A stretch of 64,000 nucleotides of DNA, from positions 1,240,001 to 1,304,000 of the forward strand of contig NZ_CP139873.1 in the NCBI RefSeq assembly GCF_034422975.1, written 5' to 3'. The stretch comes from Idiomarina sp. PL1-037. GTDB taxonomy: Bacteria; Pseudomonadota; Gammaproteobacteria; Enterobacterales; Alteromonadaceae. This document shows, piece after piece, positions 36,839-44,991 of this stretch (positions within the stretch are counted from its first letter, which is position 1; each line of letters opens with the position of its first letter). The notes beneath the pieces were generated by a model that saw nothing but the letters and a program-made list of their open reading frames with translations, was not told the DNA's origin and made no database searches. Both the position numbers and the translations under genes were made by a program.

Positions 36839-39028
36839 ATGGTCCATGTACGCAGTACCCACGTGGATGACCCCAAATACAAAGACAGCGAACAGCATTG
36901 GCTGAACGCTGTGAGTGATCCTGAGCCGTTAGAAAGTACTTTTCAGCAACTGAAGCAGCAGTTTCCTGAAGAAGCTGAAGCCTTGCTGAAAGGCCAGGAG
37001 ATGGTCGAAATACTGGCACCGTTAAAGCTGGATGCAGAATCCTTGCTGGCGGCGTTGTACGTGCCATTGCTGGAAGCAGGCAAGCTCGATTTAGACAAAC
37101 TCACCGGTAAACAATCGAAAACCCTGATTGTGCTACTGCGAAACGTACAGCAAATGCAAAGTATAGGTGACTTACAACACTTCCAACACGGCCAGCCTGA
37201 CGGCAGTCAGATAGACAACGTGCGACGCATGTTACTGTCTATGGTGGAAGATGTGCGCGCGGTGCTGATAAAGCTGGCCGAACGCATTTGCTATCTGCGC
37301 GAAGTAAAAAAAGCCGACGAAGAAACCCGGGTACTGGCCGCTAAAGAGTGCGCAGAAATATACGCGCCGTTGGCTAACCGATTAGGCATAGGGCAGCTGA
37401 AGTGGGAGCTGGAGGACATTTCTTTCCGTTACCTGCATCCTAAAACCTACAAAACCATTGCTCAGCGTCTTGATGAGCGCCGCACCGACCGCGAACTCTA
37501 CATAGATAATTTTGTGTCGGGGTTGCAGGCGTCACTGAAGCAGCAGGGTATTGATGCCGATGTCTATGGCCGCCCCAAACATATTTATTCTATTTGGCGC
37601 AAAATGCAGAAAAAGCACCTGCAGTTTGACCAGCTGTTCGACATTCGAGCTGTGCGCATTCTGACGCATAACCTGAAAGACTGTTACGCCGCACTAGGCG
37701 TAGTGCATTCCAGCTGGCGGCATATTGCGTCCGAGTTTGACGACTACGTGGCAACGCCTAAACCCAACGGCTACCAGTCCATTCACACCGTGGTTATAGG
37801 GCCTGAGCACAAGAACGTTGAAATTCAGATACGCTCGCACGACATGCACGACGACGCCGAGTTGGGCGTGGCCGCGCACTGGATGTACAAAGAGGGCGCT
37901 GCGGCCGGTAAACGCCACGGTTTTGAAGACAAAATTGCCTGGCTGCGTAAGCTACTGGCCTGGCATGAAGACATGGCTGGCAGCGAAACTCTGGTAGATG
38001 AAATTCGCTCGCAGGTGTTTGAAGACCGTGTGTATGTGTTTACCCCGAAGGGCGAGGTAGTCGATTTGCCCATGGGCTCAACCCCGCTCGATTTTGCTTA
38101 CTACATTCACAGTCAGGTAGGGCATAAGTGTATTGGCGCAAAAATCGACAGCCGTATTGTGCCTTTTACTTACCAGTTGCAAAACGGTGACCGGGTTGAA
38201 ATTCTGACTCAGAAAAACGCCCAGCCACGGCGCGACTGGTTGAACCCGCAACTGGGTTACCTGCATTCGTCACGGGCACGAGCCAAGGTTCACACCTACT
38301 TCAAAAAAGAAGACCGGGAAAAGAACCTGCAGGCCGGTAAAGAGTTACTGGAAAACGAATTGCAGAAGTATCAGTTACATGTGGCAGATGCTAATAAAGC
38401 GGTCGAGCGCTTTAACGTGCCGACGCTGGACGATTTGTTAACTGCTATCGGCGCGGGCGATGTGCGACTGCATCAGGTGGTGAATTTCCTGAAACCGCAG
38501 GAAACCGAAGCCGACAAAGTAGAGCGCTTAACTAAACGTCGTAAAGCCAAGCAGTCGCCAAAAACACCGAAGTCTGACGTTACGGTAGAAGGCATTGGTA
38601 ACCTGATGATGCACTTTGCTAACTGCTGTGAACCGCTGCCGGGTGAGCCCATTACCGGATTTATTACTCAGGGACGGGGCGTGTCCGTGCACCACAGCGA
38701 CTGCGATCAACTGAAGCATTTATTGCACCAGCACCCCGAGCGCGGTATTGAAGTGTCCTGGTCGGGGCATTCCAAACAGGAATACCGGGCAAGCCTGCGT
38801 GTGTCAGCTTTAGACCGTAACGGGTTGTTGCATGACATTACCAGTGTGCTGTCGAACGAGAAGGCGGCAGTGGCGCAAATGGACAGCGAAAGCGATGCGC
38901 AGTCACAGTCGGCAACTGTGGTGTTAACTCTGACCGTAAAAGACAGCGACGCACTCAGCCGTATTACAGACAGACTGCGCCAGGTTCATTGTGTTGAGCA
39001 AGTTCAGCGCATTACTTTAAAGCTTTAG
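36839..39028 (+). CDS. relA: GTP pyrophosphokinase RelA
   Basis: Ribosome-linked (p)ppGpp synthetase responding to uncharged tRNA. The N-terminal hydrolase-like domain lacks the HD pair that SpoT keeps; the synthetase domain has GRPKHIYSIWRKM and the RelA-type EFDDYVATPKPNGYQS (E-x-D-D rather than SpoT's R-x-K-D); TGS, zinc-finger (NCCEPLPG) and ACT domains follow. 729 residues. The choice RelA over SpoT rests on the EFDD motif and on the rlmD-relA-mazG order. Confidence 0.96.
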   Translation: MVHVRSTHVDDPKYKDSEQHWLNAVSDPEPLESTFQQLKQQFPEEAEALLKGQEMVEILAPLKLDAESLLAALYVPLLEAGKLDLDKLTGKQSKTLIVLLRNVQQMQSIGDLQHFQHGQPDGSQIDNVRRMLLSMVEDVRAVLIKLAERICYLREVKKADEETRVLAAKECAEIYAPLANRLGIGQLKWELEDISFRYLHPKTYKTIAQRLDERRTDRELYIDNFVSGLQASLKQQGIDADVYGRPKHIYSIWRKMQKKHLQFDQLFDIRAVRILTHNLKDCYAALGVVHSSWRHIASEFDDYVATPKPNGYQSIHTVVIGPEHKNVEIQIRSHDMHDDAELGVAAHWMYKEGAAAGKRHGFEDKIAWLRKLLAWHEDMAGSETLVDEIRSQVFEDRVYVFTPKGEVVDLPMGSTPLDFAYYIHSQVGHKCIGAKIDSRIVPFTYQLQNGDRVEILTQKNAQPRRDWLNPQLGYLHSSRARAKVHTYFKKEDREKNLQAGKELLENELQKYQLHVADANKAVERFNVPTLDDLLTAIGAGDVRLHQVVNFLKPQETEADKVERLTKRRKAKQSPKTPKSDVTVEGIGNLMMHFANCCEPLPGEPITGFITQGRGVSVHHSDCDQLKHLLHQHPERGIEVSWSGHSKQEYRASLRVSALDRNGLLHDITSVLSNEKAAVAQMDSESDAQSQSATVVLTLTVKDSDALSRITDRLRQVHCVEQVQRITLKL

Positions 39029-39050
39029 TTGAAACAATAGAGGTACCTCA

Positions 39051-39824
39051 GTGAAAGGCATGCAACAACTGCAACAGGTTATGACTCAGCTACGCAACCC
39101 AGAAAGCGGCTGCCCCTGGGATTTAAAGCAGAACATGACCTCGTTAATTCCTTACACCATAGAGGAAACCTACGAAGTGGTAGATGCCATTCAGTCGGGT
39201 AACTGGCAGTCGATAAAAGATGAGCTGGGCGATTTACTGTTTCAGGTAGTGTTCTATGCTCAGTTAGCGCGCGAAGAGCAGCAATTTGAGCTGGACGACA
39301 TCGCTGCACATACCGCTGAAAAATTGATAAGTCGCCACCCGCATGTATTCGGCACCGATGCTGAGCGCAATCTGTCTGACGCTGAAATTAAAGCCCAGTG
39401 GGAACAGATAAAACAGCAGGAGCGGACAAAGAAAGATGCCAAAGGCTCTGTGTTTGACGACATACCCAGTCAACTGCCCAGTATTTTAAAAGCTGCCAAA
39501 CTGCAAAAGCGTGCCGCGTCAGTGGGCTTTGACTGGACCGAAGCTGAGCCTGTTTACGCCAAAGTTGACGAAGAAATTCAGGAAGTAAAAGAAGCCACCG
39601 ACCAGGACCATATCGAAGAAGAAATTGGCGACTTATTGTTTGCCGTAGTTAACCTCGCCCGCCACAAACAAGTGAACCCCGAAGCCGCGCTGCAACGCGC
39701 CAACGAAAAGTTCAAAAGCCGCTTTCAGCACATAGAGCAAAGCTTAAGTCAGCAAGGCAAGCACCCAACCGACTGCAACCTTGAAGAGTTAGAATCTCTA
39801 TGGCAAGTCGCTAAGCGGAAATAA
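39051..39824 (+). CDS. mazG: Nucleoside triphosphate pyrophosphohydrolase MazG
   Basis: Hydrolyses NTPs and dNTPs to monophosphates; in E. coli it lowers (p)ppGpp effects during starvation. Two MazG repeats are present: PWDLKQNMTSLIPYTIEETYEVVDAI with DELGDLLFQVVFYAQLA, and later EIQEVKEA with EEEIGDLLFAVVNLARH, both with ExxE-D metal sites. 257 residues, GTG start behind AGAGGT. No mazEF toxin pair lies between relA and mazG. The accessory block begins after it, where relatives carry pyrG. Confidence 0.95.
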   Translation: MKGMQQLQQVMTQLRNPESGCPWDLKQNMTSLIPYTIEETYEVVDAIQSGNWQSIKDELGDLLFQVVFYAQLAREEQQFELDDIAAHTAEKLISRHPHVFGTDAERNLSDAEIKAQWEQIKQQERTKKDAKGSVFDDIPSQLPSILKAAKLQKRAASVGFDWTEAEPVYAKVDEEIQEVKEATDQDHIEEEIGDLLFAVVNLARHKQVNPEAALQRANEKFKSRFQHIEQSLSQQGKHPTDCNLEELESLWQVAKRK

Positions 39825-39852
39825 CGGCAAACCTTCGCGCGTAAACACGGCT

Positions 39853-39958
39853 GAGTGAACGGCCTGGATATTCAGGAGACGCTGCGAGTTCATCCATGAA
39901 AGCTTGACGAAGGCCATCCATGGCCTTCGACACTCCTGTATACCCAGGCCGCTCACTC
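39853..39958. repeat. Nested palindromic (REP/BIME-like) element
   Basis: Outer 26-base arms 39853-39878 and 39933-39958 pair with about four mismatches (GAGTGAACGGCCTGG against GAGTGAGCGGCCTGG). Inside, CGAAGGCCAT (39908-39917) and ATGGCCTTCG (39920-39929) form a perfect 10-bp hairpin with a 2-base loop. The whole 106 bases fold on themselves. No coding sense is visible. It looks like an interspersed extragenic palindrome; the genome-wide copy number cannot be seen here. Confidence 0.75.
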
Positions 39959-40069
39959 TTACGCCTCTTCCCGCCCGAGGGTATGCCTCTCCCTTTTCCT
40001 ACTCATCATTCCCTGTTTTACTTGAAAAACGGATGACTTAATCAAGTTTTGAAACTTTGCTGCACAGCA

Positions 40070-40378
40070 ATGGTCAGTTACTTGTGTAAAATACCTTTGT
40101 CAAAAGAAGATGCGCAAACAATGGCTGAAGGGCAACAGATGGTAAAAGACTGCCGCGAAAACAATGAAAAAGGAGGAGCGGGCAGTATGAACGTGAGACT
40201 AGTCTCTGCCTGCCGTGATGATAACTTTTCATGGAGTAATTCAGAGTTGGATATTTATTTAAAGACTCAAGACGACGAAGACTTTTTCTTGTTTCTTGAG
40301 GGTATGGACGTCACTAAATTAGATACCGACGTTCAGCGCAATATCAATGCGGTTCCTAATTGTGATAAAGCCAGTTAA
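40070..40378 (+). CDS. Hypothetical protein, about 102 residues
   Basis: Not recognised. The frame opens at 40037 after a stop; TTG 40049 and ATG 40070 are possible starts and neither has a good ribosome site. The protein is acidic and soluble (KTQDDEDFFLFLEGMDVTKLDTDVQ) with cysteines in SYLCK, VKDCRE, SACRDD and PNCDK, which hints at an exported, disulfide-bonded protein whose signal peptide was lost. It ends 12 bases before the HAD gene and reads in the same direction. Possibly a truncated gene. Confidence 0.45.
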   Translation: MVSYLCKIPLSKEDAQTMAEGQQMVKDCRENNEKGGAGSMNVRLVSACRDDNFSWSNSELDIYLKTQDDEDFFLFLEGMDVTKLDTDVQRNINAVPNCDKAS

Positions 40379-40390
40379 TTACGAGCTCTA

Positions 40391-40987
40391 ATGAATTTAG
40401 CGCTTTTTGATTTTGACGGAACAATAACAGAGCAGGATACTTATACTCAGTTCCTGTTTTACGTTACGCCTAAACGCCGATTGATAATGACGCTGCTATT
40501 AGCGTCCCCGTTTATTGCACTGTATAAACTAAGGCTGCTTAAACCGTCAAAGACTAGGCCGCTATTATCTAAAATCGTGTTCTGGAATCGCTCCGTGGCT
40601 GACATTACGAGGTTAGCCCGTAGCTTCTCCGAGCAATATCTACCCAATGTTATCAGAGCCGAAGTCCTTAAAAAAATTGAATGGCACAAAGCGCAAGGAG
40701 ACGAAGTCTATGTGGTGTCGGCCTCTTTAGACCTTTATCTTTCCCGCTGGTGCCGTTCACAAGGTATTAAGTGGGTATGCAGCGAACTGGAAACAAAGAA
40801 TAATAAATTAACAGGACGTTATGTGTCAGGTGACTGCAGCCTGGAGAATAAAGTCATTGCCATTAAACGAAAAGTAAATTTGATCGACTTTAAAACCATT
40901 TATGCCTACGGAGATACAGCAGAAGACTTGCCAATGCTTGCATTAGCCCATGAGAAGTACCTTAACTGGAAGCGTATTACTGATTGA
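40391..40987 (+). CDS. HAD-superfamily subfamily IB phosphatase
   Basis: Haloacid-dehalogenase fold phosphatase related to phosphoserine phosphatase. Motif I is FDFDGT (nucleophile Asp7, general acid Asp9), motif II is VVSASLDLYL, a conserved Lys follows in ENKVIAIKR, and motif III is YAYGDTAEDLPML. A hydrophobic stretch (residues 31-48) after motif I suggests a lid or membrane contact. 198 residues. The substrate is unknown. A decayed second copy of its first 40 codons lies at 44992. Confidence 0.85.
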   Translation: MNLALFDFDGTITEQDTYTQFLFYVTPKRRLIMTLLLASPFIALYKLRLLKPSKTRPLLSKIVFWNRSVADITRLARSFSEQYLPNVIRAEVLKKIEWHKAQGDEVYVVSASLDLYLSRWCRSQGIKWVCSELETKNNKLTGRYVSGDCSLENKVIAIKRKVNLIDFKTIYAYGDTAEDLPMLALAHEKYLNWKRITD

Positions 40988-41003
40988 GAACACCCATTCA
41001 AGT

Positions 41004-41078
41004 AATCCTGAAATAGCCCCCGTTAGCGAACAAGTTGAGAAGAATTTGTCTGTTTTAAGACGCGTTAATTTAAGCTGA
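41004..41078 (+). pseudogene. Coding remnant starting NPEIAPVSE
   Basis: The frame reads NPEIAPVSEQVEKNLS and stops at 41076-41078, shortly before the convergent end of the ZIP gene. The first nine residues match the start of the open frame at 44751 (NPEIAPISE) with changes almost only at third codon positions, so both were once translated. No start codon is left here. Function unknown. Confidence 0.4.
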
Positions 41079-41081
41079 GCG

Positions 41082-41975
41082 CTAACTACCCAAAGCGGTA
41101 TCGAGTACAAACATCAGCACAAAACCCAGCATCAGACCATTCGTTGCAGACATTTCGTGGCCTTTTCTGTGTGATTCGGGAATCATTTCATGACTGATGA
41201 CGAACAGCATAGCGCCCGCGGCCATAGCCAGCCCCCAGGGCAGTACAGCTGCGTTGCTCAATGCAATAGCGCCAATAACGGCCATTAAAGGCTCTACTAG
41301 CCCCGATAACATACCTACTCCAATGGAAAGTTTGCGGCTGTACCCAGCGGCCAGTAAGGCCATGGCTACGACAAAACCTTCCGGTATGTCTTGTACAGAA
41401 ATACCAGTTGCCAGAGTTGAAGCTCCAACAGTATCTTCGCCAGCGTACGCGACGCCAATTGCCAGTCCTTCGGGTATATTGTGCAAGATAATAGCAATGA
41501 CAAATAACCAACTGCGTTTCAATATCAGTGCCTGATGGCCTTCAGTACCTTTAATAAAGTGCTCATGCGGTACACTGCGCTCCAGAGCCATCATCAAAAA
41601 AGAGCCCAGGAGAATAGCAGCAGCTACTTTGAGCGGGCCCTGCCAGGCTATTTGCTCTGCTGCTTGAAACAGATCTAATGCCGGCACAATGAGAGAAAAA
41701 ATACTGGCGGCCAGCATGACACCACCACCAAAGCCTAGCATTGCAGCGTGTAAGCGGCCGGAGAGACCACGTGAGAATAGGGCTGGAAGAGTCCCCAAAG
41801 CCGTGGCGGCGGCAGCTACTGCTCCGGCATAAAACGCATAGCGTACATTGTCTTGAGACTGCATGAGCAGAATGAGCTGATACAGACCATAGCCCACACC
41901 TAAAAATAAGGCGCACCAAGCAAGCAGCTTGCTTCCAAACCGCCAATCTGATTGAAATAATTCCATTACCTTCAT
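41082..41975 (-). CDS. ZIP-family divalent metal transporter (GufA/ZupT-like)
   Basis: Inner-membrane importer of zinc and possibly iron or manganese. About eight hydrophobic helices over 297 residues; the binuclear metal site is visible as HNIPEGLAIGVA in TM4 and QDIPEGFVVAMA in TM5, where Asp replaces the more usual Asn. A late HEMIPESHRKGHE segment is also His-rich. ATG 41975 has GAGGA 7 bases upstream; a second ATG (41966) is possible. It stands in the accessory block with metal-efflux genes a few kilobases away. Metal specificity is not readable. Confidence 0.87.
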   Translation of the reverse strand: MKVMELFQSDWRFGSKLLAWCALFLGVGYGLYQLILLMQSQDNVRYAFYAGAVAAAATALGTLPALFSRGLSGRLHAAMLGFGGGVMLAASIFSLIVPALDLFQAAEQIAWQGPLKVAAAILLGSFLMMALERSVPHEHFIKGTEGHQALILKRSWLFVIAIILHNIPEGLAIGVAYAGEDTVGASTLATGISVQDIPEGFVVAMALLAAGYSRKLSIGVGMLSGLVEPLMAVIGAIALSNAAVLPWGLAMAAGAMLFVISHEMIPESHRKGHEMSATNGLMLGFVLMFVLDTALGS

Positions 41976-42349
41976 TAATGTTCCTCAAAACGCCTGGTAA
42001 CTTCTAACCAGTGGTTCGCTTAAAATACTGCAGCTAGTCTGCACGTTTACTCCGACACCTTAAATAGTAGCGTGTTCCCAAGCATTCAGATCAAGTATTG
42101 GAATCAGTTTATCAATTAATTATCTTGATTGATTGTGCCGGGATTGGTGACAGTAGAGCAAGCTTTTATTCACGTACGAGCAAGGGGGAGAGAATCAAAT
42201 TATGTCTATCGATGTGAAGGCTACTATTGGGCATATACTCATTTTTTCGCAGCTACATTAATGTAGCTGCGGGGATAGGATGTATTGAACGCACTGTAAA
42301 AATCTTTAGCGATACTCGACGTTGAGCGGCTAAGCGTAAAAGATTCCGG
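41976..42349. other. 374-base gap without a gene, upstream of the ZIP gene
   Basis: No credible coding frame on either strand. It holds the ZIP ribosome site at its left end, a perfect palindrome at 42248-42271, an ATCAAG/CTTGAT inverted pair near 42091-42126, and on its right edge an imperfect stem (AATCTTT 42301-42307 with AAAGATT 42337-42343) that, read on the minus strand, ends in ATTTTTA and may terminate the alcohol dehydrogenase transcript. Confidence 0.5.
42248..42271. repeat. Perfect 24-bp palindrome
   Basis: CGCAGCTACATT (42248-42259) is followed directly by its exact reverse complement AATGTAGCTGCG (42260-42271). Six T stand before it on the plus strand and none after it, so it does not fit an intrinsic terminator in either direction; a protein-binding site or a cruciform is more likely. 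Confidence 0.85.
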
Positions 42350-43498
42350 TTAAAAAGCCGCTTTAAAAATAGCAACAACGTCTTCGTGACTGGGTTGAAT
42401 TGGATTAGTCAGGCCACAAGCGTCTTTCATCGCATTGTCTGCTAGTGTACTAAAGTCCTCTTCTTTTGCCCCCAGTTCTTCCAGACCAGCCGGAATATTA
42501 ACGCTCTGAGACAGTTGGACAATGGCGGCAATAGCAGCGTCAGCACCTTCTTTGTCTGTTAATCCCTGTACGTCTGCGCCCAGCGCTTTACCAATGTCTT
42601 TCAGGCGCGGTGCGACAACCTGACTGTTGTAGCGTTGCACATGAGGCAATAAAACCGCGTTACAGACACCGTGCGGTAAATCGTAGAATCCGCCGAGTTG
42701 GTGGGCCATGGCATGTACATAACCTAGAGACGCATTGTTAAACGCCATACCCGCCAGGAACTGTGCGTAAGCCATTTGCTCACGAGCTTCCATATTCGTT
42801 CCGTTATGAACCGCTTCGTGAAGATTGTCCCGGATAATCTCTATGGCTTTTATGGCACAGGCATCGGTAATGGGTGTAGCATCGGTGGATACATAGGCTT
42901 CAACGGCATGGGTCAGAGCATCCATGCCCGTTGCTGCAGTCAAGCTGGCAGGCATACCGACCATTAATCCCGGATCGTTAACCGACAGGATGGGGGTCAC
43001 ATTTTGGTCGACAATTGCCATTTTAATATGGCGTTCCGGGTCGGTAATAATGCAGAAGCGGGTCATTTCAGACGCAGTGCCTGCGGTGGTATTAATACTA
43101 ATGAGTGGCAGTTGTGGCTTTTTCGAGACATCAACGCCTTCATAGTCGCTAATATGTCCGCCATTAGTGGCAACCAGTGCTATGCCCTTGGCGCAGTCGT
43201 GAGCTGAACCTCCACCTAGTGAAATAACACAATCGCACTGATGCTTCTGCAGAACATCTAACCCGGCTTTAACGTTTGTCACAGTCGGGTTGGGTTGTAC
43301 GCCATCGTAAACTAGGCTGCCTATTCCATGCTCTTTGAGCAGGGCTTTGATTTCTTCAGTAACGCCCAGTTTGGTCATGCCTGGATCGGTAACTACCAAG
43401 GCTTGTTTAAAGCCATAGTTATCCATTTGCGTGGCCGCATCTTTAAGGGCATTATCGCCAATAATATTGACTGCTGGAATATAAAAAGTGTTGCTCAT
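42350..43498 (-). CDS. Iron-containing (group III) alcohol dehydrogenase
   Basis: NAD-dependent alcohol/aldehyde oxidoreductase of the DhaT/YiaY/AdhB type. The nucleotide-binding GGGSAHDCAK begins at residue 95, and metal ligands Asp193, His197, His262 and His276 are all in place (GMDALTHAVEAY, YVHAMAHQLGG, LPHGVCNA). 382 residues. An FNR/ANR box 66 bases before the start points to induction without oxygen, consistent with fermentative NADH disposal. 1,3-propanediol or ethanol as product are both possible. Confidence 0.92.
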   Translation of the reverse strand: MSNTFYIPAVNIIGDNALKDAATQMDNYGFKQALVVTDPGMTKLGVTEEIKALLKEHGIGSLVYDGVQPNPTVTNVKAGLDVLQKHQCDCVISLGGGSAHDCAKGIALVATNGGHISDYEGVDVSKKPQLPLISINTTAGTASEMTRFCIITDPERHIKMAIVDQNVTPILSVNDPGLMVGMPASLTAATGMDALTHAVEAYVSTDATPITDACAIKAIEIIRDNLHEAVHNGTNMEAREQMAYAQFLAGMAFNNASLGYVHAMAHQLGGFYDLPHGVCNAVLLPHVQRYNSQVVAPRLKDIGKALGADVQGLTDKEGADAAIAAIVQLSQSVNIPAGLEELGAKEEDFSTLADNAMKDACGLTNPIQPSHEDVVAIFKAAF

Positions 43499-43563
43499 GG
43501 CATTAACCTTTTTGTCTGTAAGTTTACATCTTATTATTGTGTTCTTTTCTTCCGTTAAATAAC

Positions 43564-43577
43564 TTGATCTGCATCAA
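43564..43577. promoter_or_regulatory. FNR/ANR-type binding site
   Basis: TTGATCTGCATCAA is a perfect match to TTGAT-N4-ATCAA. Its centre is about 72 bases before the alcohol dehydrogenase start. On the minus strand AATAAT or TAAGAT follow at the spacing expected for a class II activated promoter. Confidence 0.75.
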
Positions 43578-43747
43578 GAGGTTGGCATGCAAGCCTTAGT
43601 TACTTACGTTGATGCGTTTTGCTTCTTGCAGTGAATAACTTAGCCCTTGGAGGCTGCTTCATTCGGGAACTAAGCTGGTGCATTGAAATAAACACCAGCA
43701 ATTATCGTGGTTTCGTTATCTATCAGGATGTAAATAAGGCTTCCGAA

Positions 43748-44527
43748 TTAACGAAAAACGATACCACCATCAATTAACGGCGCTTGACCGGTCATGTAAT
43801 CAGAGTCCGGACCCGCCAGGTAGGATACAAAGCTTGCTACGTCTTCTGGTGTTTGCGCCCGGCCAAGGGCAATCCCATCAACATACTTTTCGTATGTTTC
43901 GCCTTCAGACGCGTCAGTCAGTTCAGCAAAACGTTTGTCAATTTCAACCCACATATCGGTGCCAACGACTCCGGGGCAGTATGCGTTTACCGTAATACCC
44001 TGACTTGCATATTCCAGAGCTGCGGCTTGAGTTAAAGCGCGCACGGCGAATTTAGTGGAAGAGTACACACCTAATAATGCAAATCCATTATGACCGGCTA
44101 TGGAAGAGGCATTTATAATTTTGCCTTTTTGTTCGCGCTCAATAAACTTCTTCGCTGCTGCCTGAATGCCCCAAAGGGTGCCATCAACATTAATTTTCTG
44201 AATTTTATCCAATTCTTCCGGAGTGACATCTGCAATTGCCTGAACTTGTGCAATACCGGCGTTGTTAACCATGATGTCGAAACCACCTAGTGTTTTTTCG
44301 GCATGGTCAATGGCTGCGTAAACTTGCTCACGATCACTTACATCAGCTTTGAATGTCGTTGCCTTCCGGTTTAATGCTTCTACTTCCCGGGAGACTTCAT
44401 TCATTTTGTCTTCGTTTAGATCAACAATGGCAATGTCTGCACCATCTTTTGCCAATCGCAAAGCTATAGCCCGTCCAATACCCTGAGCGGCTCCAGTCAC
44501 TAAAGCTACTTTATTTTGTATAGACAT
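43748..44527 (-). CDS. budC: Acetoin/diacetyl reductase, SDR family (2,3-butanediol dehydrogenase)
   Basis: Short-chain dehydrogenase converting diacetyl to acetoin and acetoin to 2,3-butanediol with NADH. TGAAQGIGRA binds the cofactor, NNAG is at 88-91, and the catalytic set is Ser142, Tyr155 and Lys159. The C-terminal SDYMTGQAPLIDGGIVF and the TPEDVASFVSYLA block are those of BudC. 259 residues. AGGAG stands 6 bases before the ATG. It lies upstream of the iron alcohol dehydrogenase on the same strand, 249 bases away; no acetolactate synthase or decarboxylase genes are here. Confidence 0.87.
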   Translation of the reverse strand: MSIQNKVALVTGAAQGIGRAIALRLAKDGADIAIVDLNEDKMNEVSREVEALNRKATTFKADVSDREQVYAAIDHAEKTLGGFDIMVNNAGIAQVQAIADVTPEELDKIQKINVDGTLWGIQAAAKKFIEREQKGKIINASSIAGHNGFALLGVYSSTKFAVRALTQAAALEYASQGITVNAYCPGVVGTDMWVEIDKRFAELTDASEGETYEKYVDGIALGRAQTPEDVASFVSYLAGPDSDYMTGQAPLIDGGIVFR

Positions 44528-44540
44528 AACGTACTCCTAT

Positions 44541-44566
44541 TTGAAAATTGCATTTCAACTATAGTA
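44541..44566 (-). promoter_or_regulatory. budC promoter -10 with adjacent inverted-repeat operator
   Basis: TTGAAA-N6-TTTCAA (44541-44558) is an inverted repeat between the gene and a minus-strand TACTAT box (44566-44561). A repressor bound there would block transcription. Motif reading only. Confidence 0.4.
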
Positions 44567-44750
44567 CATACGCGGTGGTTAAATTTCGCAAGTGTAGATG
44601 AAACAATGGGGTGTTTTCATTAAGACATAACCAAGGACATGACTTCCGCAACTGCTTTGTCATCTAAGCCTATTTGATCGACAAGTATTCGTATTCAATA
44701 GCTCGTGAAACTATCAAATCAGTAAGGTCTCGTATTGAGACAGAGTTGCC

Positions 44751-44948
44751 ATGAACCCCGAGATAGCACCAATTAGCGAACGCTTTTTAGACTTAGGGTT
44801 AACTAAATATCGACAATGGGTAATTGACGGAGATAACTTGATCATTTAGAAAGTTAATAAACTAGCAACTAAAATCGAATTATTATTGATTATGGACTCT
44901 CGACGGAGCGCGCGAAAACTTCTGTTTGAAATGAATCTATTGGTTTGA
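44751..44948 (+). pseudogene. Interrupted open frame starting MNPEIAPISE
   Basis: ATG 44751 opens a 32-codon frame reading MNPEIAPISERFLDLGL then TKYRQWVIDGDNLII and a TAG (44847). The same frame continues for 32 more sense codons (KVNKLATKIELLLIMDSRRS and on) to TGA 44946. This fits a gene broken by one nonsense mutation. The family is not recognised. Its start is paralogous to the remnant at 41004. The 223 bases between budC and this frame hold only the budC promoter and a small GTCTC/GAGAC hairpin. Confidence 0.4.
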
Positions 44949-44991
44949 AAAATATTGATTGATGAAAGTGGATTCGGAATAGACTATCTCA

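Noticed and set aside
39853..39958. Integron attC site
   Set aside because: No GTTRRRY/RYYYAAC ends at the arms and no integrase or cassette array nearby.
39853..39958. Insertion sequence or MITE with target duplication
   Set aside because: No clear flanking direct repeats and no transposase; REP-like palindrome fits better.
41188..41988. Long minus-strand frames overlapping the ZIP gene in other phases
   Set aside because: Rich in Arg, Trp and Cys and without family features; the ZIP frame explains the region.
42185..42260. Short plus-strand frame (about 20 codons) in the ZIP-dehydrogenase gap
   Set aside because: No recognisable product; frame length within chance.
44685..44700. Second FNR box (TTGATCGACAAG)
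   Set aside because: Only the left half-site matches; the right half does not read ATCAA.
41004..44783. Direct repeats of the NPEIAP sequence as target-site duplications of an inserted element
   Set aside because: The two copies differ mainly at third codon positions, which means paralogous coding sequence, not a recent duplication on insertion.
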